Shown piece after piece: positions 42,733 to 55,731 of a stretch of DNA of 64,000 nt; the stretch's first letter is position 1, and each line of letters starts with the position of its first letter. This DNA is from Acholoe squamosa (taxonomy: Eukaryota; Annelida; Polychaeta; Phyllodocida; Polynoidae): positions 49,308,166-49,372,165 of the forward strand of contig OX439044.1 in assembly GCA_949317995.1 (NCBI GenBank), read 5' to 3'. The position numbers and the translations under genes were made by a program. The notes under the pieces were generated by a model. That model made no database searches and was not told the DNA's origin. It saw only the letters and a list, made by a program, of their open reading frames with translations.

Positions 42733-44505
42733 GTTTCTATACTTTTCAAAAATGAATAGCACCATCCATATTTACTAATTCAAAGCTAGAAGTGCAGACA
42801 GAGCAGAACCTGCTTTTTTTTCCCTAATTTGAGTTTTATTCTCCTATCAGCTGGAGCTGGATGGAACAACTTAAGAAACACTAATGCGATGGTGCCAGCC
42901 ACATCCAGTGCACCTCTCACTGGGCCCTGTTTCTATACTTTTCAAAAATGAATGGCACCATTCATGTCCACTAATGCAAAGCTAAAAGTGCAGACAGAGC
43001 AAAACCAGCTTTCTGCTTCCTAACTTGAGTTCTACTCTCCTGTTCTATTAGCTAGAACTGGATAAGACAACTTAAGAAACACTAATGCAATAGTGCCATC
43101 CACCTCTAGTGCACCTCTCACTGGTATATCCTTAGGGCTTTCTGCCTATTCATTTGTGTGTTATATCTTATGTTTAAATCAATTGAAATACATGGATCCT
43201 GTTTCTATAGTGGGTTATGGAAGGCACCATATATATAATTTGAATGGGTGTTTCTTAAGTTGCTCTCTCCAAAATGGCTCAGTTGGAGTCCTATCTGAGT
43301 TCATTTTAGCCAACTGCCTAGACCCAAATGAATAGAACAAGAAGTGCCACTGTTTCTAAACATTTGGATAGAACTCAAACTCAGTCCCATCTGCTCCATT
43401 GATGAAGGCAAAATTATTGCTTTTCAAACAATTTTGCTGCCAACCCTTATAAGTGGTCAGCAAAACTTTAAATAAGAAAAATACACAAACTTGAATGATT
43501 CATTTGATGATAGGTGAGCAGAAATTCAAGAATTGTGATGACACCATTGCATGAAAGTTTCTAAAGTTGTCCTATCCAGCTCTAGCTAATAGAGCAGTAG
43601 AACAGAACTCAAGTTAAGAAACAGAAGTATGTTTTTGTTGGGTCTGCACTATTAGCTTTGCATTAGTAAACATGGATGGTGCCATTCGGGTATACAATCG
43701 GGCCTTGAGGGCAGCAAAGTCAGTTGGAAAACAACAAATGTGGGCAGATGAGGGGAAAGGGCCTTCCCTGAGGTAATTTTAGTACTGAATTTGGCCATTA
43801 GGGGAGCTAGAAAGACAAAAAAATGTGAAAAAAGACCAAAAGGTGATTTTCTCAAAAACATTCTATTTCTTAGCACTTCCTGTATATCTGGAATGTAAAT
43901 GGAACATTTTGAATACAAAAATGGGCCTAAATGAGGGTTTTCAGAGAAATGATTGTGTTGCCATGGCAACCAAAAATATATTCCAAATAGAAAAAAATAA
44001 AAAGCATAAAGATACAATTTCTAGGTCCAAATTTATGGCTAAATGTATGGAAAGGGATGAATATTTCTTAATTGATTATTTAAATCATTATGCTGATAAT
44101 ATGCAAGATTTAATCAAAACAATGAATGATAGAGCTAATTGGCTGTTTTGATACAGTCATGTCATTCCATTTTCGTGAAGCAATATCTCCACGACTAGAC
44201 AGGCTATCTACAAGTGTTGTATCTCATTTTGAAGCTGATAACATCAATTTTATATTTCATATCTAACCTCGGAGGACCCTTTGCCCTCACCTGTTCACAA
44301 ATTTACTTCTGTCAATGGAGCAGATGAGACTCAGTTTGAGTTCTATCCAAAACTTTAGAAACAGTGGCACTTCTTGCTCTATTCATCTGGATCTAGGCAG
44401 TCAACTAACACAGGGTGAAATAGAACTCGTACTGAGCTATTTTGGATAGAGCAACACTAATTAATGCAAACTGCACCATCCAAACCCACTATTGGCGGCC
44501 CTGGC
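42733..44505 (+). mobile_element. Foldback element F, copy 2, with duplicated A module and nested MITE
   Basis: 42733-42915 is an extra A module. 42918-44505 repeats the A, B, inverted A, inverted B order of copy 1 in the same orientation. It is interrupted at 43740-44298 by a separate MITE. The end TATTGGCGGCCC is degraded relative to copy 1. Confidence 0.65.
43740..44298. mobile_element. Nested MITE, 559 bp, with AAAT target duplication
   Basis: Terminal repeats GTGGGCAGATGAGGGGAAAGG and CCTTTGCCCTCACCTGTTCAC pair with a few mismatches. AAAT (43736-43739 and 44299-44302) is duplicated. Copy 1 of element F has the uninterrupted site ACAACAAATTTATTTCC near 40685, which supports insertion. 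It contains an open stretch on each strand (43825-44151 +, 43652-44017 -), neither with a recognisable product. Confidence 0.75.
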
Positions 44506-45041
44506 GAGGTAGCTGATAAATTTGTCCAAGCAAAGACTGATGTAAAAGAGTTCTATCTAAATTACTTTTGAAAAAGAATGTTGCTTATTTGCTAAGTATT
44601 TTGGTGTCCACCAAATATTAGAGTCAGCGGTACATCTATAGACGGTGAAATTATGCAGTAGTGACCTTTAATTGTTATTTTGTAGTGTGCCTTTGACTGA
44701 CAAACCTTCAATTCTTAGTGTAGGTAGTACTTCTTCTTTTGTGGCTCCTTGTTTCTGCTCTATATAGATCTCACGCGATCATGCGCAATGGTTTTAGTCT
44801 TCCAAATATAAGGGTTACTATAGGTGTACTATGTTAATTCTAACTTATATTATATGTAGGCCAATGTATTCATTCCCAGAAGCTGCCGCCTTGGTAGAAT
44901 TGCATAATGTATTGATTTAGAACTTTAATGGATACACATTGCAATAACCTCCAACACTGTCCAATAAATCCCTAAAAATCTAATATTCAACTGAACTGAA
45001 CAGCCGCGCTGCTACCCTCATTCACAAAGTGTTGAAGCAGA
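44506..45041. other. No gene recognised
   Basis: No exon or repeat was recognised apart from the CT-rich tract that follows. Confidence 0.45.
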
Positions 45042-45064
45042 GTGAAGCACCGGTCAAGCAACGC

Positions 45065-45111
45065 TGTCTCTCTCTCTCTGTCTGTCTCTGTCTGTCTCTC
45101 TTTGCCTCTCA

Positions 45112-45146
<35 letters not shown>

Positions 45147-45147
45147 T
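45065..45147. repeat. CT-rich microsatellite
   Basis: Runs of CTCTCTCT with interspersed CTGTCTGT and CTTT, ending just before the TIR element at 45163. Confidence 0.9.
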
Positions 45148-45449
45148 TTTTCTTTATGTCAACACTGAGAAAATATTCTTACTTACTTGAGTCTGTATCC
45201 AGACTCAGGCAATGTCGCCAAAATGAGTATGATTTGAGACTCAGCCTGTGGATGATACTCAGGCAGAGCCAGAGTTTCACCCCAGGCTGAGCCTGGACCA
45301 GCATCAGGATCTGCATGAGTTACCCCCCAAGTCTCAGGCTCCCAGCAAATTGTCGTTATCTGTCACCATGATTGGTCATCAATGGTGACTCCTTTCTGAG
45401 TGATAACTCACTGCGTCATCTTTCGCCACTGTGTGTCAGTCTCACATGG

Positions 45450-45850
45450 CATGGCGATTTATCACAACAGTCACCAACATGATGTCACTCACTGCGTGAG
45501 TATGTGCCACCCCTTGTCATCCCTCACAAAGCATGGTGACTTATCACCACCATCGCCAACATGGATCTAACTCACTGCGTGAGTATGTGCCACTGCCTGT
45601 CAACTCTCACTCAGAATGGCGGCTTATCACAAGCATCGCCAACATGGATCTGACTCACTGTGTGATTATGTACCACTCCCGTGCCACTGGCATCAACTCT
45701 CACACATAATGGCGACTTATCACTACCATTGCCAACATTGGTCTCAATCAATGCGTGAACTTGTGTCACTCCATGTCAATGCTCTCTGAGGATTGCATCA
45801 TCTGTCACTCACTCTCACTCACAGTGGCAACTTATCACCACCATTGCCAA
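45450..45850 (+). repeat. 83-bp minisatellite inside the TIR element
   Basis: CTCACTGCGTGAGTATGTGCC starts near 45488 and 45571 (83 bp apart), with later, more divergent units. Same family as 21600-22090. Confidence 0.75.
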
Positions 45851-46206
45851 AGGTGTTGAGACAGCACCACTGTTCCACATGTAGCCTATCTAGGAAGTGT
45901 GGGCATGAAGTATAAGTCCCATACGTATCAAATGTGCTTTGTTTCACACTGATTTCCATGTAATACTTCAGAGTTGAATCAAACAAGATTATATAGAGAG
46001 AATATCAATTGAATTTAGATAGAGGTATCTCTAAAATGAAAGCAACTATCCATAAACACCTTTTCTCTGGTTACAGGAAAAATACATAGGGAAATATCAA
46101 CATGAACACCTTGTCTGTGGTTAGAGGGAAGATACATATGGCAATACCTTCTCTGGCAAAACATACTTTGATCTGGCAGATGTGAGGCTGCATGATTACC
46201 AATGTC

Positions 46207-46930
46207 GATGATCATGAGCTTTTCATCTAACAAGGTGAGTGATCACCAGCGTCGCCATCACTGGTGAGTCTGAGTGATCACCACTCTCGCCATCCATGGT
46301 GAACCTGCGCTATGATGTGGTGCGCGTTTCATCTAGCGAGGTGAGTGATCAACCGCCTTGCCATCCCTGGTGAGTGTGAGTCATCACGATCCTCGCCAGC
46401 CGTGGTGAACATGCGCTATGGCATGGTGTGCGTTTCATCTAGCGAGGTGAGTGATCACTCGTGTCGCCATCCCTGGTGAGTGTGGGTGATCAAGATCCTC
46501 ACCATCTGTGGTGAACCTGTGCTATCACGAGGTACGCGTTTTATCTAGCGAGGTGACTGATCACAATCCTTGCCATCCGTGGTGAATGTGCATTATGACG
46601 AGGTGTGCGTCTCATCTAGTGAAGTGAGTGATCACTCATGTCGCCATCCCTGGTGAGGATGAGTGATCACTCATGTCGCCATCCCTGGTGAGGATGAGTG
46701 ATCACGATCCTCGCCATCCCTGGTGAACATGTGCTATGACGAGGTGCGTGTTTCATCTAGCGAGGTGAGTGATCACCCGCGTCGCCATCCCTGGTGAGTC
46801 TGAGTGATCACCATCCTCGCCATCTGAGGTGAGGCCATGTGATCACCACCACTGCTATTCCTGGTGATCTTGTGCTATAGCGACGTCGTGTTCCATCTAG
46901 CGACATGTGTGAGCCACTTCACACAGGTTG
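46207..46930 (+). repeat. Minisatellite with GTGAGTGATCAC motifs
   Basis: CATCTAGCGAG-type unit starts fall near 46223, 46329, 46437, 46533, 46613, 46757 and 46898. Each unit carries GTGAGTGATCAC and CGCCATCCCTGGTGA words. Unit length varies (about 80-145 bp) through internal duplication. Confidence 0.75.
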
Positions 46931-47039
46931 ACGAGGAGTCACAACAATTTGCTGGGCTGATTCTCAAATCATACTCATTTTGGGCGACATTGCCTGAGTC
47001 TGGATACAGACTCAAGTAGGTAAGAATATTTTCTCAGTG

Positions 47040-48010
47040 AAGGTATTAGAGGTGGGTTTATCAAATGATTCATCTGATTTCTATTTGATCTGATACCCTG
47101 CAGTTCAAATTGAGCGAATTTTATTATTCTTAGTGCAACCAAATAATGTCCAGAATTGTTTGCTGTTGGAACAAGCAAAGGATTCATGTACAGTAATGCT
47201 GTGATACCAGAGAAGAGCATTTATCCCTAACATTTCTTTAATCTAGTTAAAGGCGACCACTTATTAAAGACCTCTCCCACGGCATTACCACTTAGTGAAG
47301 GAGTTCACTTATAATTGCCCTCTACATAATGGTGGAGAAACGCCTATACGGATTGTCCATTAGCACCAAGTGGGGTCCCAGCACTCCACATGTAGGTCAA
47401 GGTTAGAGATAAGGGGTCATAGTTCAGAAAAGATTTTTCTGTTGAAAGAAAATTATGATTGGATGAGTTAAAATCATTCAGCCAATTGGTTCGGTACCTT
47501 GAGTGGGATGAGTGAACGGTGCCAAGGCAGATGACGTGGAAGTTTGTGATGTTACCACAAAAAAAAAAAAACAGAAGTGGAGTTCTGCCATGCAGATTGG
47601 GCGTCCACATGATATACACGTGATCAGCTCGTGGACACTGCCTGATACTTATAGGTCTCTGATTGGCTGTTGAGTAGTCCACAAGAATTGTCATAGAGAT
47701 GTGCCTTGGCAACCAGGGAGGAATGGAACTAGGAACCTAGCTTACAGATGACTGCTTCTATGTAGTTAACATCTTGGGATGGCGCCATGCACTGTTGGAT
47801 CCACATGCCCCACTAATGACCCTAATGGGTAACGAGCTCTCATGATGTTTTATTGACAATGTAAACACGTTCTAATATACTAAAAATCTTTGCCCATTAT
47901 GGTCTTTCTAACCAGGGGGAAAACAACGATAAAGCACTTTGTCCGTTGTATATTGTACAGACTGATATTGTTAATGCACGTTCAAATAACCTATATTGTC
48001 TAACATCGAT
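47040..48010. other. No gene recognised
   Basis: An A-run lies at about 47559-47571. No exon is supported. Confidence 0.45.
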
Positions 48011-48012
48011 AG

Positions 48013-48084
48013 TCCACTAGGCCTCTGTCGCAGAAATTTATATAGGAAATGTATGGCTCTATCACGCGACAGAGGCCAAGTGGA
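48013..48084. other. 19-bp hairpin with 34-nt loop
   Basis: TCCACTAGGCCTCTGTCGC (48013-48031) pairs with GCGACAGAGGCCAAGTGGA (48066-48084) with a single A-A mismatch. The stem is GC-rich relative to its surroundings. It may be a small foldback transposon or a precursor-miRNA-like structure. Transcription is not shown. Confidence 0.4.
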
Positions 48085-48442
48085 GTATGGATTTAAGAAA
48101 GTTTATTCCGAATCCAAAGGCTTAACTTGGCTAATCATAATTGACTCAATGGGCTACAAAACACAGTTCTGTAAACAGCTTTCCAACCATTTCAATTATA
48201 ATCTTCTACAGTGCCGTATTTGGAAATTTAAAATTCATATGAAATTCCATCGAGCTCCCTTGGTCCAAAAGCAGATCGTGTTGAGCAGTTTAAATACAGG
48301 GTTCAGACTTGAGTCTTGCAGAAACATCTCATAGCAGCTTCCGGCTTCTTAGAGGTATGACGAACATGAAAGAGAACATGCAGCGAGAGTCCTGAGAGTT
48401 TTCTTCAGCTGTCCTAAAAGACAGCACCTGGTAACAGCTCTA

Positions 48443-49244
48443 CACTGCAAAAATGGTGTTTAGATCCTAAACACAATTCTAAACATATTCTTGCAACTTT
48501 GTGTTTAGATATCTATGAATTTTTGTGTTTAGGTATTTATGAATTTTTGTGTTTAGATGTTTAAATGATTTGATGGAGAGTTAAGGTTTGCAGACATGTA
48601 TGCATTAAAAAAAGAGATATATTTTGTTTGTTTTCTCATTTACTGGGGGGGGGGCATCAACAGGTATTTACTTGTCAAAGTCTCCAAAGATGTCAGCCAC
48701 AGCTATATACGGGTACATGTATTACACACTGCATCAGAATGAGAGACTTGAGAAAGTACAACAGCTTGGCAGGAAGGACCTTGCCTTATCTATTCCAGAA
48801 TAACATTAAATAGGTGTCAGTCATTGATTATTTTATGCTAATGATGGTGGCATAAGGTGAATCTAGTCAATTTTCTATTGCCCTTTCTATTCACATGACA
48901 TTCTATGAAAAGAAACCATGATAAACATGGGATTTGGGGACATTTGTCACAACAATTGATTATAACTGTGTGCAGATAGTCCATTCAAAGGTAGTGCTGC
49001 TACCTGGTGTGGATTCAACATCCAAGTATCTAAACATATTGATGTTTAAATCTAAACACCTATTATTCAACTGTTTCAACTCTAAACATCTAAACATGTT
49101 TAGCGTAAACGTTTATGTAGTTAGAATAAAAGTGTTCATTTCCTAAATGTGTAGTCGATGAGACACCTAACTGACCTATATGTTTAGGTTTTAAACGTGT
49201 TTAGACCTAAACATGTTTAAAATCTAAACACCATTTTTGCAGTG
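48443..49244 (+). mobile_element. TA-flanked MITE, copy 1 (802 bp)
   Basis: Starts CACTGCAAAAATGGTG and ends CACCATTTTTGCAGTG, flanked by TA on both sides, as in Tc1/mariner-type insertions. The interior has many TTTAGAT/TAAACA words, so the inverted arms extend loosely inward. The copy at 55732-56567 is the same element in reverse orientation (shared TCTCCAAAGATGTCAGCC segment). Non-coding. Confidence 0.8.
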
Positions 49245-50554
49245 TAGACAAAAACAAACCTCTAATTAGATCATTCAGAGGAATGCACCCAACACCCTAG
49301 CTGTGTAGCTGAGAGATGCCTCAATCACAGCTGGTAAAAATAGGTAAAAATGGCCCAGCCATGACAGAGAGAGACGCCCATTATTCTATCTTACATCGAG
49401 TCTGCTGCACGTGATCATGTTGTATCACCTGTAAAGTGTAAATCTTTATTTTAGAAAAGAAAGAAAGATATGCTGAACTTTTAGTGTCGTTCATTTGATT
49501 AACGAGTATAACACCTAACCGAGATTAACGTCTTTAGGTAAGGACCAAAAACACATTTCATGTATTGTTTTTAAAGACCTAAAGTTGATCCAGAGGTCGG
49601 GTTTCCTTTGGGATTTCTCCATTTCGACACAGGTCTGATTCAGAAATCAACGGATGCACTGCAGGGGTGACTCTCATTTTAAGATTCGTGGAGATTTGTC
49701 TCAAAGATGCAAGGGGCGGTGCTGTTGCTCTGCTGAAACACACCTGTTTTCATTTTTGTCTGAGATTGCTGGAATCATAGGAATACAAAATTTTAGCTTA
49801 TTATTTATTGTTGGATCATCAAATTACAAGTTCGCAGAGAAGCAAAGTTCACTCTAAACCTATCCAATGCTTAAAGGTGTGAAAGGTCAAGGCAATGCAA
49901 TAGGAGCAAAATAATGATTGCAAAATACGACATAGCAGTATGCTAGCCTAAGAGCTTCATATCTCAGTGTCGCGGATTGTCAAGTGAAATTCCGTGAACT
50001 GCAGATATGATCCCTAACTCTAGAGGTTTGGCTTAGCAAGATTAGTTTCCCCAGGCCATAGCAAATTTTATGTGGAATCAGAGTCTTGGATTGCAGATTA
50101 ATAACTCCTATGATTCAGTAGTGAGGAATATGCTAAAGGAGCCAGAAGTCCCCTTGAATACTCCAGGAGATTTGGTCTAAAGGAAAGCGCTGACATTGCA
50201 ATTCGTTCGTCTTCTCATTGCTTTGTCTGTAATTCCAAGAGATTCAGAACTACAGGGGGCGGATTTTTCATAGCACCAATTGAAACCTGCAGAACCGTTG
50301 ATGAAGGATATAAAGATATGATCACAATTTCAATATAGAACGTCCTCCTGCCACTAATAATCTCTTTTGATCAGGCAAAATTAGACTTCTATATATACTT
50401 GAACCATTACCTTGCCAAAGATAACTTTTCCTCTTTGAATTTCGATACAAAAGTATTTTATCCCGTTGTCCACTGAAAGCCAGAATATACCAGAATGTTA
50501 ATGATTTGCACTATGAAACATAAATGCCTAGCCTCAGCCTACTTGTTAACTGAA
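49245..50554. other. No gene recognised
   Basis: No supported exon or TIR element. Confidence 0.45.
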
Positions 50555-50647
50555 GCTAGTTAGCAGGCTATTTCATTTAAGCAATGCTAGTTAGCAGGCT
50601 ATTTCATTTAAGCAAGGCTAGTTAGCAGGCTATTTCATTTAAGCAAG
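50555..50647 (+). repeat. 31-bp tandem repeat, 3 copies
   Basis: Units start GCTAGTTAGCAGGCTATTTC at 50555, 50586 and 50617 and are nearly identical, implying recent tandem duplication. Confidence 0.9.
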
Positions 50648-53600
50648 GACAGCCCGATGGCAGAGCTGACTTTCTTATTTCTTATTAGCAGTCAATAGTG
50701 GTTTTCTTAAAGAATGTCAGGTGATGGCCTCAGTGATATCAAGTCCCCTAACCTCCCAATCAGGGCTATAGACCTGGGTGAAGGGCAAGGACTCAGACGG
50801 CAGTCCTATCACATTGTGAGAAGAGCCATGGTCGTAGAAGGCATGGGCCTTATCAGGGGGGGGTGCCAGATATTCTGGTTATCGCTTCTACTTGGCAGAG
50901 CGTCCCTCTTATCGCTGCACCATCTGGCAAAGGATGGACACCCTTCTCACCTATCTCTTAGCAGGTCTCTCCCCAGCACCTGATTAAATAGGGGAAGCAC
51001 TGGTCAGAGCCGCGGCAGTATTGATGCCGTTAGCTCAGGGATGGGTGATGACCATGCCCAGTAACTCAGAGAGTTGTTCTCCTGAACAGCTCAGACTGGG
51101 TGTGGTGGTTTACAGGTCTAGGTGTAAGACCCTATCAGACCCATCCTTGGTAGGGTAGTCAAGGGTGGCAGGCGATTGACAGGGGCGAGGAGGACCTCTG
51201 TCACAAACTGCAACATAATATACTTTAATGACAACAATGTATTGTGTTATGTATCCTGAGTGAGAACAATTACAGCATTGGGACAAAAGGTGTTGGAGTT
51301 TTAACTATGTTGCACTGCAACAATCAAATCTGAGAAATAGAAATGATTTATAGATTGGTTAGGCCTATACATTATTTCTACATTACATCTAAATATGAGA
51401 AAGAAGGTAACCCGTCCAATTCTGTTTTCAGTTTTTAAAGGCAGTCGTGATGAATTATAATATCTCACTTGTGGTGTTTATACATGTTGTCATTTCACAT
51501 TACACATAGAATGAGGTTTGCTTTCCAGCTTTCAAATTGAAAGAAACACAGAAAATGCTACAGTCTCATCTATATTAGAGGAGGAAAACTATCGAATACA
51601 AACCATACCGATTGCTTAATGCATTAACTGGTTATGACACTAGTAATTATTATGGCATTGTAGCACTCCTTGACACCTATATATGTCATAAATACCACCA
51701 TAGCATTTACTAATGCACAAGCTGTCAGACTGACATCTATCTACATCATTACATTAATTTCCCATCAACCTATAAATGTAAGTGGGTGGCTTCCACTGAC
51801 AATAATTAACTCCACTGTCAAGTCTTATCTTCTCAAAGTATATATGCCAACAAGACTGATAACAAGACAACATATCAGCACCAACATGATCATTGTCCTC
51901 AATGTTCTTTTGTTTCCAAAGATGACCAAATTAAAGAGAAACTACAAAATGGCAGGTGTGTATGGAGAGCCGGAGCATTGGGCGAAGGAAGAGTTCCATA
52001 ATAAATTAGGGGTCACAGCAGCTGGACCATTATTAGTAAAATGGGGCCTGGGTGTCCCTCTTACACGGAATGACTACATATATGCGCATCAGAGTAATGC
52101 ACTGAGTGTATTGTGTACTTGGGGCGATGGTCAATAACTATAATTCAAGTGAGAATAATTAGCAGGGCCATCACAATATGGATCCCTGTAGTGAGTGTCT
52201 ATGAGCAAAGTGGCAATTCTGTTAGTGCATTTCGAAAGTAATTACATCATCTCATTGGATAAATACTGGAATTTAACCTTTCACATAAAGCCTATTGTGT
52301 GGCAACGGTAATAATGCTGATTAAGACGTTTGGGAAATGCCCTTAAGGGATCACATTCTATAACCCTAACTAAGTTTTCCCTCTTTCCAATAAAGAGACA
52401 ACCACATTCTAAAAGCACATTGCCCACTTTAGGTAAGGGTCATATAAAGTAATCATTTTATGATATATCACACTGTTTCCTCTCCACTCTAGTACATGAA
52501 ATGAATCGAGAGATGATTATATTCAACAAATCACACCACATCGTGCAGCTTGATAAAGAAACTTATATTGGACAGACATTTACAATGTCATTATATCCTA
52601 TAGGGCATTAGCATATTAGGCTATGGAGGCTGCCATATTGGTTAGGCCCCCGACTCCAGAGCAGGGCATTCTGGGTAAATTTCTTATCAGTCTCAAGAAC
52701 AATGGTCAGTGATAAGACTGATAGACTACAGCCTGCTCCTTATCTCAATCAACCTAAGTACCTCTCTGTTGTTTCAGGTGTGAAAGAAGCTGATAACCCA
52801 ATTAAGAGACAATGCCCTGATTGGCTTAACTGTTGTTTCAAACAGAAATTTCAATGATCTATTGCTGTTTCATTTCAAATATTTAATCCATTTCTAGATC
52901 AGCTAAATAAAGCTATTGCTATGGAGTATCCACACATATATGATTTATAAAAAAAAAATCCCACGGATAGTAATTAATTGACAGGTTGTCAAAATAGACT
53001 GCACAAAGAGGCCAAATGGTGATCTAGCCCCCGACTTCATGAGCAACCTAGCTGAACCTCTTAGTACCAGCAATGTGCTAGTCCCGTATAGTTTGGGGTA
53101 TTTACACTTAATCATCATACCCACATGCTTACATGATTTTGTAGTCTTGGATTCCCTTGACACCTATCCCTCACACGGACTGTAATTATATATAATTAGA
53201 CCAATTAATTTGTGCTAGTGGATCCCTAAGAGGAAGCTACTTCCTTCATCATTATCAGGGAAAGTAGAATAATTGGGAGCAAATCAAGAACTAAAGATCC
53301 ACCAACCCTAGCGTAAAGACTCAGACAGTATAGACAGTGATTTGCCTTTCAGTGCTGTTTTGTGCGTTGATATATCATGTCCATTGCTCGCCATGATATG
53401 TGACCCAATCTGCGAAAAGGGGTCTTAGTGCAGAGGGTTCTCAGACCCCTTCTTGCAGTCCATGCCACATATATGAATTCAGCCCCAACAATTCTGCCTG
53501 ACAGTGCTACATTCATGCAGCATGCTGACACTACAGGGCAGATGCGCCCCCAGATGGTCGGAATGATGCCTCAAAGCAATGCTAGTGGCTAGATGTACCA

Positions 53601-53703
53601 CCTCAAGATTGGTGCATCGTGACGACCAAGGCACCTGGACCTATAGAGGCATCACGCGCCATGAAAGGTTTAAACACCCACCCCCCTTTGCTACCTCTCA
53701 TAA

Positions 53704-53765
<62 letters not shown>

Positions 53766-55731
53766 CTCATAAATACACGGTGGTAGAAAGGACCATGGCT
53801 AGGGGGCTACATCGTTTTGAAGGTGATAATTTCTCATTAAGCCATAAAGCCCTGGAGGAGTACATGGAAGTAACAGTGCTGTACGGCCTTTCCTCTCTGC
53901 TCCCTCTTTCTGCTACAGCATCCTCCTTCTGAACCTCCATTTCCCCTCATTATCCTCCTACTGCGTCCCCTCTTCCTTTCCCCATGGATTTCCCGCCTCA
54001 CGTCCCCCATGCCACCCATTCACCGCATCCTCCCCGCCCACACTCTACCAACTACTCATCTTCAGCCCAATAGTATACCTAGCCCTTCTCGAGGATCTGG
54101 ATGATGATTAAGAAGATTGCTTCCTTATCCTCTCTAGTAGGTCCTTCCCAGTCATTGCCGACCAGGATATTGGTTTTGGTCTGTTAAGATGAGACCCTAT
54201 ATCGTAGATACGTGTGCAATTACACTACCTCCCAGCCCACAGTCAGGAATTTCAGGAATTGTCTATGTCACTATTACAGGTATTGAGATTTTGATCTAGG
54301 GGGTGCTATCCAAAATAGCATACTCTCACAAAAGTCCTATGGGACAGAAAACCTGAAAAACGGATTGTCAGCTGGAAAGGAAACACTGAAATACAAACTG
54401 GGGTTTGTCTTGATTGAGCCACTTCATCACATTACATTGGTTTGTTTACTACCATCAATTAGCACTGGATGGTGATTCACAAAAACAAAGATTGTCAAAA
54501 TTCATGAAGAGAGTGAAAACTGCATTTCTCACCAAGATATACCCTCCCTTCGAAATGCCTGAAATTACTCCCTTCAAATTCTCTCTTCAGAAAAGATACT
54601 GTAATTCATAAAATTCAACTTAGGATGTCAAATTCCTATCTATCTATACCCTTTAAAAACTTGCCAGACAGAATGTTTGCCAGGAGCCCAGTCTGACAAG
54701 TCTTTGTTTTAGAATTTCTACATGCAGGATACTTGCCCAAAAGTTCACTGACTTCACCTAAAAATCAAAAGTATGCCCCAACCTTTCTGAATTAGCTTCC
54801 TGGTGTAAGAGATAGGGGTGTGGCTGGGTGGGCCTGCCCCTCAGTGATGATAAAGTTCTCCCATATACCCATATAAAAGTATAGTGCTCCCCCCGCATGT
54901 GAGCTGTGCAATGTCACACTATGTATCATTTAACAACTTGTGAATTATCGCCTGTGTGTTGTAAGTATATTATGAAACAGAAGTGCTCGATCGATTACCT
55001 TAAAACAGCCAATGGGGACTTTTATGATTATTGCCCTGACCGCATCTGGGAAGAATCCTGTGCCTCAATTGGCATTAATGGACTTTTAACTCCCTATCTT
55101 AATCTACGATCTAGACTATAGTGGAATGAATATTTTCTTCACGTTAACCATTCTCCCCTGTCTTATGCTGTCTCCCTCAAATCTGATGAGGCTGTAGTGT
55201 TACCAAGCTTTCTTTAACTGACTAATACATACAAATTTCAGACGTTCAGGTTTCAAGAAATAAGTTCAATCATTGTATCGCTCGTTCCCCACCCACCCTT
55301 TTTATTTTTGATTGTAGCAGCCAAACCCATGCTCAATACTTTATCATAGTCCCAACTACATGCATTCACCGGTCTTCTCTGACAATTTGAAGTTACCACT
55401 GATAAACAATATATGACCTCTTATTGTTTAGTACATGTATAATAAATGTTTATGGAACTATGACAGTGAGGGAATATGAGCTGCTTGCCTCTGGGGATAG
55501 GTCGTGTGGAAACCCTCGTCAAATTGCTTTATGGACAATATGTGTCTCTCAGTTCTCACCACCTGTGTACTCCCATGTTGGTTGTATATTGTCTCTCCTT
55601 TACAAATCCTTTCAAATACATGTGTATTTGTGTAATTTTAAGATGATTAGGAAAATCGTTAAATCTCCTAAAACAGATTTATTATTCATTTTCCAATCGA
55701 AGGTAGTTGCATGCTTAATAAACCATATGTA
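50648..55731. other. No gene secured; contains an (AT)n tract
   Basis: 50.7-51.2 kb is GC-balanced (GGTGATGGCCTCAGTGATA, GGTCAGAGCCGCGGCAG) and could be exonic, but no frame with splice sites stands out. A longer open frame at 51670-52137 begins with TTG and has no recognisable domain. An (AT)n microsatellite spans about 53707-53757. The remainder shows nothing specific. Confidence 0.4.
53707..53757. repeat. (AT)n microsatellite
   Basis: About 25 uninterrupted AT dinucleotides. Confidence 0.95.

Larger units (their letters stand above)
45163..47039. mobile_element. TIR element (1.9 kb) filled with two minisatellite families
   Basis: The 45163-45239 end (CACTGAGAAAATATTC...) is repeated inverted at 46966-47039 (...AATATTTTCTCAGTG), nearly identical over about 75 bp. 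The left interior holds the 83-bp repeat seen at 21600-22090; the right interior holds units built on CATCTAGCGAGGTGAGTGAT (46207-46930). No transposase frame. The flanks show only AA on both sides, so target duplication is not secure. Confidence 0.8.

Noticed and set aside
43652..44151. Open frames within the nested MITE
   Set aside because: Both strands are open over the same DNA, neither has a recognisable domain, and the element looks non-autonomous.
50714..50983. 89-codon frame in a GC-balanced patch
   Set aside because: No splice-site support, low-complexity composition and no recognised family; recorded only as a possible exonic patch.
51670..52137. 155-codon open frame on the plus strand
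   Set aside because: It starts with TTG, has no recognisable domain and no splice-site or promoter support, and sits in AT-rich DNA where such frames can arise by chance.
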